Shown piece after piece: positions 24,688 to 33,630 of a stretch of 43,470 nt of DNA; the first letter of the stretch is position 1, and the number at the start of each line of letters is the position of its first letter. Source of the stretch: Porticoccus sp. W117 (lineage in GTDB: Bacteria; Pseudomonadota; Gammaproteobacteria; Pseudomonadales; Porticoccaceae). The stretch is taken from NCBI RefSeq assembly GCF_030341905.1, contig NZ_JATAAF010000024.1, positions 1-43,470 on the forward strand. Reading direction: 5' to 3'. The notes under the pieces were generated by a model. That model was given only the letters and a program-made list of their open reading frames with translations. It was not told the origin of the DNA and did not search any database. The position numbers and the translations under genes were made by a program.

Positions 24688-26817
24688 TTATCCGGAAAAC
24701 TTCTCCAACAACTCCAGCTGTGCGCTGCGAGCGTCTTCCCCTTCCGCCGGTTGCAGCTGGCGATATTCGCCATTGGCTTGCAGCTCCCAGCTGTGGGTGT
24801 TGTCGTTCAAGTAGCAGTTGAGCTCCTCGACAATGCGCTTGCGCAGCTTTTTGTTTTCCACCGGAAAGGCGATTTCCACCCGGTGTTTGAGGTTGCGCTC
24901 CATCATATCGGCACTGCCGCAAAACAGTTGTGGGGCGGCGTTCTCGAAGTAATAGGTGCGAGTATGTTCCAGGAAACGACCAATAATGGACACTACGCGG
25001 ATATTCTCTGACAACCCTGGAACGCCGGGGCGCAGACAGCACATACCGCGCACAACCAGGTCAATGGTTACTCCTGCCTGACTGGCTTTGTAGAGTTCCT
25101 GGATGATGTTGCCTTCCGTCAGGCTGTTCACCTTCATAATAATGCGCGCGGGTTTGCCTTCCTGGGCGGCGCTGGCCTCGGCGCGAATCATGCGGGTAAT
25201 TTTTTTGTGCAGACTGAAAGGCGCACTGAGCAACCGCTTCAAGCCCTCCGCTTTACCCATTCCAGTGAGTTGCTGAAAGATTTTGTGCACATCGCTACCC
25301 AGTTCCTCGTCGCAGCTGAGCAGGCTGTAGTCGGTGTACAAACGGGCATTGCCGGCGTGGTAATTGCCGGTACCTAAGTGCACATAGCGGCGCAGTTTGT
25401 TGCCTTCGCGACGCACAATCAGCAGAGTCTTGGCGTGGGTTTTGTAGTTCACCACCCCGTAGGTGATTACCGCGCCAGCGTCTTGCAGGCGGCTGGCCAA
25501 CTGCAGGTTTTCCGCTTCATCGAAACGGGCACGCAGTTCGATTACTACTGTCACTTCCTTGCCATTACGAGCCGCTTCCACCAGCGCGTCGACAATTTCC
25601 GAGGTAGCACCAGTGCGGTAAAGAGTCTGTTTGATCGCCAATACATCCGGGTCGCGGGCGGACTCACGCAGCAGATCGATAATCGGGCTGAACGACTGGA
25701 AAGGGTGTAACAACAACACATCATCCTTGCGCACCGCATCAAAAATCGGCGTTTCCTCATTGAGCAGTGCTTTCGGCAATGCCGCGGACAGTGGCGGATG
25801 TTTGAGGTCCGGGCGATCCACTTCTTTAATCAACTGCATCATACGGCCCAGGTTAACCGGCCCATGGACTCGATAGAGCTGATGTTCGGTGAGGTTCACC
25901 TGATCCAGCAGGAAATCCACCAGTTCCTGAGGGCAATCGTCGGTTACTTCCAGGCGCACCGCACTGCCAAAGCGACGGGAGTGCAACTCACCGCGCAGGG
26001 CACGGGCGATGTCTTCTACTTCGGTGGTGTTCAGATCCAGATCGGCGTCGCGGGTCAGGCGGAATTGGTAACAGCCGGTGGGGCTCATACCGGGGAACAG
26101 CTCGCCGATATGGGCATGCATCATGGAAGACAGATAAACGAAATTGTCGCCGCCATCGCACAATTCACTGGGCACTTTGATCAACCGCGGCAGGGAACGG
26201 GGCGCCGGCACAATGGCGCGGTTCATTTCCCGGCCAAAGGCGTCAGTGCCCTGCAGTGAAACAATAAAGTTGAGGCTTTTGTTGGCCAAACGCGGGAACG
26301 GGTGCACCGGATCCAGACCCAGGGGGCTGACCACCGGTTGTATCTGGGTGTGGAAGTAGTCTTTTACCCAGGCAGCCACCCCTTCGTTCCACTCGCAGCG
26401 CTTCAGGAAGCGAATATTTTCCTCTTCCAGCGCAGGCATCAGTACTTCATTGAGTATGCGGTACTGCTTGTCGAATCCCTCGTGGCATTGCTGACTCAGC
26501 TGTTTGAGCACTTCCTGTGGGTGGATGCCATCCAGTGCGACGCTTTCTCGGGAGTAGTTAATCTGCCGCTGCAGCCCCGCCAGGCGAATTTCAAAAAACT
26601 CGTCCATATTGCTGCTGAAAATCAGCAGGAACATCAGCCGCTCCAATAGCGGGTATTCTTCATTGAGCGCCTGCTCCAGCACCCGCAAATTGAACTGCAT
26701 CAGGCTCAGGTGGCGGTTGATGTAGTAGTCCGGGTTGGACAGGTTGATCTCACCATTGTCCTCAGGGTGCAGAGGGACAACGCTATCGGGCAGCTGTTCG
26801 GACATGGCTTTTTTCAT
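24688..26817 (-). CDS. ppk1: Polyphosphate kinase 1
   Basis: Ppk1 reversibly polymerises the gamma phosphate of ATP into polyphosphate at the membrane. The 709-residue protein has the PPK N domain (NRHLSLMQFNLRVLEQA, SSNMDEFFEIRLAGL), a middle domain (VHPFPRLANKSLNF) and two phospholipase-D-like C-terminal domains. The autophosphorylated histidine lies in VHLGTGNYHAGNARLYTD near residue 480. ALNEEYPLLERLMFL and the later RGMCCLRPGVPGLSENI are standard. Two in-frame ATGs (26817 and 26805) are possible; neither has a strong ribosome site. No ppx exopolyphosphatase gene is adjacent, unlike the enterobacterial ppk-ppx pair. Confidence 0.95.
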   Translation of the reverse strand: MKKAMSEQLPDSVVPLHPEDNGEINLSNPDYYINRHLSLMQFNLRVLEQALNEEYPLLERLMFLLIFSSNMDEFFEIRLAGLQRQINYSRESVALDGIHPQEVLKQLSQQCHEGFDKQYRILNEVLMPALEEENIRFLKRCEWNEGVAAWVKDYFHTQIQPVVSPLGLDPVHPFPRLANKSLNFIVSLQGTDAFGREMNRAIVPAPRSLPRLIKVPSELCDGGDNFVYLSSMMHAHIGELFPGMSPTGCYQFRLTRDADLDLNTTEVEDIARALRGELHSRRFGSAVRLEVTDDCPQELVDFLLDQVNLTEHQLYRVHGPVNLGRMMQLIKEVDRPDLKHPPLSAALPKALLNEETPIFDAVRKDDVLLLHPFQSFSPIIDLLRESARDPDVLAIKQTLYRTGATSEIVDALVEAARNGKEVTVVIELRARFDEAENLQLASRLQDAGAVITYGVVNYKTHAKTLLIVRREGNKLRRYVHLGTGNYHAGNARLYTDYSLLSCDEELGSDVHKIFQQLTGMGKAEGLKRLLSAPFSLHKKITRMIRAEASAAQEGKPARIIMKVNSLTEGNIIQELYKASQAGVTIDLVVRGMCCLRPGVPGLSENIRVVSIIGRFLEHTRTYYFENAAPQLFCGSADMMERNLKHRVEIAFPVENKKLRKRIVEELNCYLNDNTHSWELQANGEYRQLQPAEGEDARSAQLELLEKFSG

Positions 26818-26961
26818 GGCGGGCTCAGGGAGAAATCATCTTCAGCTATTTGTATGACAGATTTTAGACATTTTTGTGTCAACAGAGGCACTTTACAACC
26901 AGCTATTGAACCCGATGGGCGTTTTTTGCTCTAAGGGCCACGTTTTAACCGGGAACACACG

Positions 26962-29121
26962 ATGTCTGTTAAAAAAATTCTGATCTTGCTGGTAGTGGCC
27001 GCCGTGCTCTACCTCTATTTTTTCACCGGTTTGGGTGATTACATTACGCCAAGTTATTTCCAGCAGCTCTACGCCGAGCAGCCAATGTTGACCGTGGCGA
27101 TTTTCTTTGCAGCCTACATACTGCTTTGCTCTTTGCCGGTGGCTGCGTTACTGACGGTGATGGGCGGCATGGTATTTGGCGCAACTACGGGCACCCTGGT
27201 GGTTTCCTTTGCCAGTACCCTGGGCGCTACCTTGGCGTTTTTGGTAGCTCGCGGCCTGCTGGGCGACTGGGTGCAAAGCCGCTTTGGCAGCTACCTGGAA
27301 ACCGTTAACCGCGGTGTGGAAAAAGACGGCGCCTTCTACCTGTTCAGCCTGCGCCTGATCCCAGCGGTGCCATTCTCGGTAATCAACCCGGTGATGGGTT
27401 TAACCAAAATGAAGCCGTTTACCTTTTACTGGGTAAGCCAGCTGGGCATGCTGCCGGGCACGTTTGTGTATGTGAATGCCGGCGCACAATTGGGCGCAGT
27501 GGATGAATTCTCTGTCGCTGGTGTACTGACCCCAGGCCTGATTGCCTCCTTTATTCTGTTGGCCATTCTGCCGTTTATCGCCCGCGCCATTGTCGGCTCG
27601 GTGCAAAAAGCCAAAGTCTATAAAGGCTTCAAAAAACCCAAGGCCTTCGACACTAATATGGTGGTGATTGGCGGTGGCAGCGCCGGCTTGGTGAGCTCTT
27701 ATATTGCTGCGGCGGTAAAAGCCAAGGTCACTCTGGTGGAACGCCACAAGATGGGTGGCGACTGCCTGAATACCGGCTGCGTACCCAGCAAAGCGCTGAT
27801 CCGTTCCGCCAAAATCGTCAAGGAGGTACGCAACGCCGAGCACTACGGCGTCTCTGCTGGCGAACCCAAAGTGGATTTCGCCAAGGTCATGGATCGCGTA
27901 CAGCAGGTGGTAAAAGACATTGAGCCCCACGACTCCATTGAGCGCTACACCGACCTGGGTGTGGATTGCGTTACCGGTGAAGCGAAGATTGTTTCCCCTT
28001 GGGAAGTGCAAGTGGGCGACGACACAATTACGACCAAGAATATTGTCATTGCCAGTGGCGCGCGCCCCTTTGTGCCACCGATTCCCGGCCTGGATCAAGT
28101 GGACTATTTAACCTCGGACAACCTGTGGGAGCTGCGTGACCTGCCCGAGCGCCTGCTGGTGCTGGGCGGCGGCCCCATCGGTAGTGAGCTTGCGCAATCC
28201 TTCCAGCGCCTGGGCTCTCAGGTGACCCAGGTGGATATGATGGATCGCCTGATGCCTCGCGAAGACGCCGACGTGTCCGCCTTTGTGATGGAGAAGTTTG
28301 CCGCTGAGGGCATCGACGTCAAAGTGAACCACAAAACCGTCGGCTTCGAGGTGCGCGATGGTGAAAACATCGCCCTGCTGGAATCCGGCGACGACAAAGT
28401 CGAAGTGGCGTTCGACAAGGTACTGATCGCCGTAGGCCGCAAAGCCAATGTCACCGGCATGGGCCTTGAAGAACTGAACATCGACACCCTGCCCCAAGGC
28501 ACTGTGGCGGTGGACGACTACCTGCGCACCCGCTACCCCAACATCTACGCCTGTGGCGATGTGGCTGGCCCCTACCAGTTCACCCACACTGCCGCGCACC
28601 AGGCCTGGTATGCGGCGGTGAATGCGCTGTTCTCCGGCCTCAAGAGCTACAAAGTGGATTATTCGGTGATTCCCTGGGCCACATTTGTAGACCCGGAAGT
28701 GGCGCGGGTGGGCTTGAGCGAAGCAGAAGCTCAGGAGAAAGGCATCGAATACGAAGTCACCAAATACGGTATCGATGATCTGGATCGAGCTATCGCCGAC
28801 GGCGAGGCACAGGGCTTTGTCAAAGTGCTTACCCCTCCGGGCAAAGACAAAATACTGGGCGCCACCATTGTGGGCTACCACGCCAGTGACTTGATTACCG
28901 AATTTGTGACGGGTATGAAGCGCAATATCGGCCTGAACAAGATACTCGGCACCATTCATATTTACCCCACCGTAAGCGAGGCCAATAAGTACGCCGCCGG
29001 TGAATGGAAGCGCGCCAACGCCCCGGAGAAGGCTCTGCAATGGCTGTTCAAATTCCACAACTGGCGCCGCGGCGCATCAGGCAGCGAAGCCCCTCCGGTA
29101 GCAGCCACGGCAAAAGAGTAA
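26962..29121 (+). CDS. TVP38/TMEM64 membrane domain fused to FAD-dependent disulfide oxidoreductase
   Basis: The 719-residue protein is a two-domain fusion. Residues about 1-220 form a VTT/TVP38 (DedA-like) membrane domain with SLPVAALLTVMGGMVFGATTGTLV and RLIPAVPFSVINPVMG. Residues about 230-700 form a class I pyridine nucleotide-disulfide oxidoreductase. This part has an FAD-binding GGGSAGLVSSY, redox cysteines 268 and 273 in GGDCLNTGCVPSK, a second GGGPIGSELAQ dinucleotide site, YACGDVAGP and a C-terminal dimer motif HIYPTVSEANKYA. It is related to mercuric reductase and lipoamide dehydrogenase but lacks MerA's heavy-metal domain and terminal Cys pair. The electron acceptor is unknown; a membrane-linked thiol or quinone is plausible. 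The next gene is an ArsM-like methyltransferase, separated by a hairpin. Confidence 0.88.
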   Translation: MSVKKILILLVVAAVLYLYFFTGLGDYITPSYFQQLYAEQPMLTVAIFFAAYILLCSLPVAALLTVMGGMVFGATTGTLVVSFASTLGATLAFLVARGLLGDWVQSRFGSYLETVNRGVEKDGAFYLFSLRLIPAVPFSVINPVMGLTKMKPFTFYWVSQLGMLPGTFVYVNAGAQLGAVDEFSVAGVLTPGLIASFILLAILPFIARAIVGSVQKAKVYKGFKKPKAFDTNMVVIGGGSAGLVSSYIAAAVKAKVTLVERHKMGGDCLNTGCVPSKALIRSAKIVKEVRNAEHYGVSAGEPKVDFAKVMDRVQQVVKDIEPHDSIERYTDLGVDCVTGEAKIVSPWEVQVGDDTITTKNIVIASGARPFVPPIPGLDQVDYLTSDNLWELRDLPERLLVLGGGPIGSELAQSFQRLGSQVTQVDMMDRLMPREDADVSAFVMEKFAAEGIDVKVNHKTVGFEVRDGENIALLESGDDKVEVAFDKVLIAVGRKANVTGMGLEELNIDTLPQGTVAVDDYLRTRYPNIYACGDVAGPYQFTHTAAHQAWYAAVNALFSGLKSYKVDYSVIPWATFVDPEVARVGLSEAEAQEKGIEYEVTKYGIDDLDRAIADGEAQGFVKVLTPPGKDKILGATIVGYHASDLITEFVTGMKRNIGLNKILGTIHIYPTVSEANKYAAGEWKRANAPEKALQWLFKFHNWRRGASGSEAPPVAATAKE

Positions 29122-29155
29122 AGGCCCAACATTAAAGTAAGTTAAGCCAATCGAC

Positions 29156-29193
29156 GAAGGGCGTTCTACCCAGTAAAGTAGGCGCCCTTCTTT
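29156..29193 (+). terminator. Hairpin between the TVP38 fusion gene and arsM-like gene
   Basis: GAAGGGCG (29156-29163) pairs with CGCCCTTC (29183-29190), with an inner CTAC/GTAG stem, followed by TTT. It resembles an intrinsic terminator with a short T-tract. Confidence 0.6.
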
Positions 29194-29224
29194 CGTCTAA
29201 CGCCCACTCGCAAATGGAAACAAC

Positions 29225-30304
29225 ATGAGCGCCCAAGACTCTTTTCAAGACAACGTTAAAGACTCTGTCAAAGACTATTACGGCAAAGAACTGCAAGGCT
29301 CCGCCGATCTGAAAACCGACGCCTGCTGTACTATTGGCAGCCTGCCGCAGCACCTGAAAGACATCATGTCCCGCATTCATCCGGAAGTGAGCAGCCGATA
29401 CTACGGTTGCGGCCTGGTAGCCCCGGATTTGCTCAACGGCATGCGCATTCTCGATTTAGGCAGCGGCTCCGGCCAGGACGTGTACGTACTCTCCGCCATG
29501 GTGGGCAGCAGCGGTTCCGTGGTGGGTGTGGACATGACCGACGAACAGTTGGCGGTGGCCAATGCTCATATCGACTACCACCGCAAGGAATTCGGATACT
29601 GCCAGGCCAACGTCGAATTTAAAAAAGGTTATATCGAAAAGCTGGATGAGCTGGGCCTGGAAGACGAGAGCTTCGATATTATTGTGTCCAACTGCGTGAT
29701 CAACCTGTCGCCGGACAAGCAAGCTGTACTGGAACAGGCACACCGCCTGCTCAAGCCCGGCGGCGAGCTGTACTTCTCCGACGTATACGCCGACCGCCGT
29801 GTACCCGCCGAACTGGTGGACGACCCGGTACTTTACGGGGAGTGCCTGAGCGGCGCCCTGTACTGGAACGACTTTATCAACCTGGCCAAACGCGCCGGAT
29901 TTGCCGACCCCCGCCTGGTGGAAGACCGCCCCTTGGGCATCGACAACGACAGCGTAAAAGCCAAAATCGGCCATATCGGCTTCTACTCCGCCACCTACCG
30001 TTTGTGGAAACTGGACTCTCTGGAGCCTGCCTGCGAAGACTACGGCCAAGCGGTCATTTACAAAGGCAGCATCCCCAACTGCGAACGTGAATTCACTCTG
30101 GATAAAGGCCACGTGATCACCGCAGGCAAAGTATTCCCAGTGTGTGGTAACACCTGGAATATGCTGACGCAAACCCGCTTCGCGGAACACTTTGAGTTTG
30201 TCGGCAACTTCGATACCCACTACGGGATTTTTGAGGGCTGTGGGTCGTCGCTGCCTTACGATAGCAAAGTGTCTGAAAGTTCTGCTGGTGGCAGTTGCTG
30301 CTAA
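29225..30304 (+). CDS. arsM: Arsenite S-adenosylmethyltransferase (ArsM-like)
   Basis: The 359-residue protein has a Rossmann SAM site (ILDLGSGSGQDVYVLS, about 75-90) and ArsM-type flanks. The arsenic-binding cysteines appear to be Cys34 or Cys35 (DACCTIG), Cys62 (YYGCGLV), Cys157 (SNCVINLSPDK) and Cys207 (GECLSGALY). The 50-residue spacing between the last two matches that in characterised algal ArsM (Cys174 and Cys224). The enzyme would methylate As(III) to volatile or less retained forms in the cytoplasm. The tail ends SSAGGSCC, another possible metalloid-binding pair. No arsR, arsB or arsC is adjacent. Substrate assignment is inference from family motifs. Confidence 0.85.
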   Translation: MSAQDSFQDNVKDSVKDYYGKELQGSADLKTDACCTIGSLPQHLKDIMSRIHPEVSSRYYGCGLVAPDLLNGMRILDLGSGSGQDVYVLSAMVGSSGSVVGVDMTDEQLAVANAHIDYHRKEFGYCQANVEFKKGYIEKLDELGLEDESFDIIVSNCVINLSPDKQAVLEQAHRLLKPGGELYFSDVYADRRVPAELVDDPVLYGECLSGALYWNDFINLAKRAGFADPRLVEDRPLGIDNDSVKAKIGHIGFYSATYRLWKLDSLEPACEDYGQAVIYKGSIPNCEREFTLDKGHVITAGKVFPVCGNTWNMLTQTRFAEHFEFVGNFDTHYGIFEGCGSSLPYDSKVSESSAGGSCC

Positions 30305-30318
30305 TCTTGCTTAGCCCC

Positions 30319-30420
30319 GGAGCTGTGTATTTACTTTCAGGGCTCGCAGCAAGTACATCCCTGTATGCTCGTCGTCAGCATCCACGCTGACGGCGGCCCT
30401 GAATGCAAATACACAACTCC
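30319..30420 (-). repeat. Nested palindrome element A (25-bp outer arms, inner hairpin, GAGC-CAGGGA core)
   Basis: The outer arms 30319-30343 and 30396-30420 are complementary over 25 bp with three mismatches. An inner hairpin has arms GTCAGC (30374-30379) and GCTGAC (30386-30391). Read on the minus strand, the inner hairpin with GGAT in its loop is followed by GAGCATACAGGGATG. This layout is shared with element B, although the outer arms are unrelated. Confidence 0.8.
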
Positions 30421-30460
30421 TCCCTTTTGCCCGTGTGCATCTATCTCTGATGAGAAGATT

Positions 30461-30577
30461 TGGTATGGGGTGCGCTTTCCCTGACCGTATGCGGCAAGGA
30501 TGCCGCATCCGAGCGTGCAGGGACGGCTTTCTTATCCAAAAGAGTACAGCGTGTCAGGGAAAGCGCACCCCATGGCA
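30461..30577 (+). repeat. Nested palindrome element B (25-bp outer arms, inner hairpin, GAGC-CAGGGA core)
   Basis: The outer arms 30461-30485 and 30553-30577 are complementary over 25 bp with two mismatches. The inner hairpin ATGCGGCA (30489-30496), loop AGGA, TGCCGCAT (30501-30508) is perfect and is followed by GAGCGTGCAGGGACG. Its orientation is opposite to element A. Confidence 0.82.
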
Positions 30578-30665
30578 AATCGCCACCCAAGCCTGCAAGG
30601 CCATCTTGTTTATAAGTTCGTTTAGAGTTAGCTTAAGTCCACTATTCAACTCGGCGTAATTCCCT

Positions 30666-31877
30666 TTGAACCAGCCAACCCAACAGGTCGATATCGCCAT
30701 CGCTGGCGCCGGTATGGTGGGCGCCACATTGGCGTTACTGCTGCGTCAGGCAAACCCCAACTGGCGTATTTTGGTTGTGGAGCCGCACCCGCAACAAACC
30801 AGTGACGACTACAACCCCAGTTTTGATGACCGTTCGACAGCACTTTCCTGGCGCACGCGAGAAGTATTTGAAGGGTTGGGTCTGTGGCAACAATTGGAGC
30901 AACGCGCCGCTGCTATAGAGCAGATTCAGGTCAGTGATCGGGGGCATATCGCTTCCACCCAACTTAGTGCCTGTGAGCAGGGGATGACCGCTTACGGCTA
31001 TGTGGTGGAAAACCGATGGCTGGGTCAGATATTGCAACAACAACTGGCCAACAGCGATATCACCTTGGCGGCGCCAGCCACTATTGAGCAGGTGACCATG
31101 ACGGCCAATGGCGCCGAGCTATCCATTAGCAACAGCAACACCCCCATCACTTGCGAATTACTGATTGTTGCCGACGGCGCCCGCTCCACTACCCGAGATT
31201 TGCTGGGCATTGGCGTAGATGTGCAGGACTACGGCCAGATGGGGCTAATTGCCAATATCGCCCTGGCGCAGCCTCACAACGGCGTTGCTTACGAACGTTT
31301 TACTGCCAATGGGCCAATGGCGCTTTTACCATTACCGGACAGCAGCGAAGGCCAACACCGCAGTGCATTGGTGTGGACACTGCCACCAGATCAGGCGAAA
31401 CACCTATCTGACTGCGACGAAGCGGAGTTTTTGGCGCAGCTGCAACAAGTGTTTGGCTACCGCCAAGGAAACTTGCTCGGCGTTGGCGAACGCCACCTCT
31501 ACCCGCTGAAATTAATGGAAACCTGCGAACAAGTTCGTCGCCATCTGGTGGTGGTGGGCAACGCAGCCCATAGCCTGCATCCAGTAGCGGGCCAGGGATT
31601 TAACCTGGCGATCAGGGATATTGCCGCGCTGGTAGAAGTGTTGGCAGAAGGCACCAACAATGGCTGTGATTTGGGCGATTTGGCGCTGTTACAAAAGTAT
31701 CAAAATAGCCGCGAGTCGGACCAACAGCGTACCGTTGCCGCCAGCCATTGGCTGCCGAAATTTTTTGCGGTGGATAACCCAACGGCAGCATTGGCTCGCG
31801 GTGCCGGACTGTTTGCCATGGATATGGTGCCGTCACTGCGGGGGCAGTTTGCCCGCTACGGCATGGGGGTGGAGTGA
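30666..31877 (+). CDS. ubiH: FAD-dependent ubiquinone hydroxylase UbiH
   Basis: UbiH hydroxylates the ring of octaprenyl-type ubiquinone precursors. The 403-residue flavoprotein has an N-terminal FAD site (VDIAIAGAGMVGATLALLL), the DG motif LLIVADGARSTTRDLLG and the C-terminal VVVGNAAHSLHPVAGQGFNLAIRD that defines UbiH/UbiF-type monooxygenases. It must start at the TTG at 30666-30668: a stop codon lies three codons upstream in frame, and later ATGs would cut into the FAD motif. No good ribosome site is visible. Its stop overlaps the next gene by one base. pepP, often upstream of ubiH, is not here. Confidence 0.92.
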   Translation: MNQPTQQVDIAIAGAGMVGATLALLLRQANPNWRILVVEPHPQQTSDDYNPSFDDRSTALSWRTREVFEGLGLWQQLEQRAAAIEQIQVSDRGHIASTQLSACEQGMTAYGYVVENRWLGQILQQQLANSDITLAAPATIEQVTMTANGAELSISNSNTPITCELLIVADGARSTTRDLLGIGVDVQDYGQMGLIANIALAQPHNGVAYERFTANGPMALLPLPDSSEGQHRSALVWTLPPDQAKHLSDCDEAEFLAQLQQVFGYRQGNLLGVGERHLYPLKLMETCEQVRRHLVVVGNAAHSLHPVAGQGFNLAIRDIAALVEVLAEGTNNGCDLGDLALLQKYQNSRESDQQRTVAASHWLPKFFAVDNPTAALARGAGLFAMDMVPSLRGQFARYGMGVE

Positions 31878-33064
31878 TGACTGGTCAATACGATTTGGTG
31901 GTGGCTGGTGGCGGCCTGGTGGGCTCGGCGTTTGCTGCCTTGCTGGCCGATCGTTGCCCGGATTTATCCATTGCTGTGGTGGAATCTCGCCCTTTTTCCG
32001 GCCACTACCAAGACAGCGAATTTGACCCGCGAGTAGTGGCTCTTACCGAAACATCGCGCCAGTTGTTGGTGCAAATTGGCGTCTGGCCCGCTATTGCCGA
32101 ACGGCGGGTTGCTCCGTACACCCATATGTCCGTATGGGATGCAGACGGTACCGGTTTTATTGAGTTCGACAGCAGCGATGTAGGCGCACTTTGCCTGGGC
32201 CATATTGTCGAGAATTCCAATATTGTCGGCGCACTGCAACAACGCCTGCAGCAGCTGGCCAATATTGATTGGATTTGCCCCGCCAAAGTGGCTCAGGTGG
32301 AGCAACAAAACAACCAAATCAGCATAGAGCTGGATAACAGTGAACAGCTCAGCTCGACATTATTGGTGGCCGCAGACGGCGCATTGTCCAGCGTCCGTGA
32401 TCTGTGTGGTTTCCAGCTGGACGATACTCCTTACGGTCACAGTGCCATTGTTGCCACCGTTCGCTGCCAACACCCCCACAGCAATACCGCTCGCCAATGG
32501 TTTGCCAGCGATGGGCCACTGGCATTTTTGCCGCTGCCGGAAAAGCACAGTATTTCCTTTGTCTGGTCGCAGCGAGAGCAAAAGGCCGATGAGCTAATGG
32601 CGCTTTCGGACGAGGAATTTTGCACCCAGCTGACCCGCGCCAGCAGCGCTTGCCTGGGCACAGTGGAATCGGTGTCAAAACGTTTCTGTTTCCCCCTTCA
32701 CCAGCGCCACACCAGCGACTATGTGCAGCCGGGTATCGCCTTGCTGGGGGATGCCGCCCACACCATTCACCCCCTCGCCGGGCAAGGCGTCAACCTGGGC
32801 TTTAAGGATGTTATTGCCCTGGTGGATGAATTGCAGCGCGCCAGCCAGCGCGGTTTACCTTTGGGGGACATGTCCGTGCTGGGTCGCTACCAGCGCCAGC
32901 GCAAGCCGGACAATCTGGCCACCATGCTCGCCATGAAGGGCTTTAAAGAACTGTTTGCCAGCGACAATCTGGAAGTGCGCCTGTTGCGCAATGAAGGCAT
33001 GTCGCTGGTCAACCGTATGGGCTTGGTAAAAAAGCAGCTGGTACGACAGGCAATGGGTTTATAA
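31877..33064 (+). CDS. ubiI: FAD-dependent ubiquinone hydroxylase UbiI/VisC type
   Basis: This is the partner flavoprotein hydroxylase of ubiquinone synthesis, 395 residues from the ATG at 31877. It shows YDLVVAGGGLVGSAFAALLAD at the N-terminus, a DG block LLVAADGALSSVRDLCG and GIALLGDAAHTIHPLAGQGVNLGFKDV near the C-terminus. The ubiH-ubiI order matches other Gammaproteobacteria, favouring UbiI (C5 hydroxylation) over UbiF, but these paralogues are hard to separate by eye. The TGATG overlap with ubiH and the GGAG just before it point to translational coupling. Confidence 0.87.
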   Translation: MTGQYDLVVAGGGLVGSAFAALLADRCPDLSIAVVESRPFSGHYQDSEFDPRVVALTETSRQLLVQIGVWPAIAERRVAPYTHMSVWDADGTGFIEFDSSDVGALCLGHIVENSNIVGALQQRLQQLANIDWICPAKVAQVEQQNNQISIELDNSEQLSSTLLVAADGALSSVRDLCGFQLDDTPYGHSAIVATVRCQHPHSNTARQWFASDGPLAFLPLPEKHSISFVWSQREQKADELMALSDEEFCTQLTRASSACLGTVESVSKRFCFPLHQRHTSDYVQPGIALLGDAAHTIHPLAGQGVNLGFKDVIALVDELQRASQRGLPLGDMSVLGRYQRQRKPDNLATMLAMKGFKELFASDNLEVRLLRNEGMSLVNRMGLVKKQLVRQAMGL

Positions 33065-33066
33065 AA

Positions 33067-33100
33067 GTGGATTTATAAAAGTGTGTTTTTGTAAATCCGC
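33067..33100 (+). terminator. Weak terminator-like hairpin after ubiI
   Basis: GTGGATTTA (33067-33075) pairs with TAAATCCGC (33092-33100), allowing one G-T pair, just after the ubiI stop. Only a short TT-C-T follows, so termination is uncertain. Confidence 0.45.
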
Positions 33101-33165
33101 TTCTAAGCCGTGAAATAGATTTGCTAGGCTGACAATCTCAGTCGGCGAAATGGAAGCGGTTAACC

Positions 33166-33618
33166 ATGATCCACGAAGAAATCCCCAAAGAACATTCCGA
33201 TCCGTTTATCCAAAAGCTCCACCGCGCCATTCGGGTGGCGGTAAAAATTCTCGCGGTACTGATGGTGTTGGTGATTTTCTGGAGCATTCTGGACGTGGTG
33301 TATGTGCTCTACCAACGGCTGACATCCCCGCCCATGTTCTTGCTGGATATTGGCGATATCCTGCAAGTATTCGGTGCCTTTATGGTGGTGCTGATCGCCA
33401 TCGAAATATTTATCAATATCCGCCTCTACCTCGGTACGGAAGTAATCCCGGTACAACTGGTATTGGCGACAGCGCTGATGGCCATTGCCCGTAAAGTGAT
33501 TGTGCTGGATCTCAATGAAGTCAGCTCCGAACAAATTGTCGGTATTGCCCTGGTGACTCTGGCGCTGGGTATTTCCTACTGGCTGGTGGCCAAAAAAATC
33601 AAAGTCGAGCGGGAGTAG
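33166..33618 (+). CDS. PsiE-like (phosphate-starvation-inducible) membrane protein
   Basis: The 150-residue protein has four predicted membrane segments (about 24-48, 60-82, 92-112 and 122-143) and PsiE family features, including DIGDILQVFGAFMVVLIAIEIFINIRLYL and ALMAIARKVIVLD. PsiE was named for phosphate-starvation induction in E. coli; its biochemical role is unknown. I see no Pho box in the 100 bp upstream, so that control is not shown. It is convergent with the aminotransferase gene, with stop codons only 12 bp apart and no clear terminator between them. Confidence 0.83.
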   Translation: MIHEEIPKEHSDPFIQKLHRAIRVAVKILAVLMVLVIFWSILDVVYVLYQRLTSPPMFLLDIGDILQVFGAFMVVLIAIEIFINIRLYLGTEVIPVQLVLATALMAIARKVIVLDLNEVSSEQIVGIALVTLALGISYWLVAKKIKVERE

Positions 33619-33630
33619 CGTCAACAAATC

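Larger units (their letters stand above)
30305..30665. other. Intergenic region between arsM-like gene and ubiH; no coding sequence supported
   Basis: The 361-bp gap is mostly occupied by two nested palindromes (30319-30420 and 30461-30577), listed separately. The last 88 bp before ubiH should hold its promoter; I see no clear consensus. Confidence 0.7.

Noticed and set aside
28108-29058. Minus-strand open frame of 316 codons inside the TVP38-oxidoreductase gene
   Set aside because: It lies opposite conserved dehydrogenase motifs and has no recognisable domain or ribosome site.
26962-29121. Mercuric reductase (merA)
   Set aside because: The CLNTGCVPSK active site is shared by the whole disulfide oxidoreductase family. 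The N-terminal heavy-metal domain, the C-terminal cysteine pair and other mer genes are all absent.
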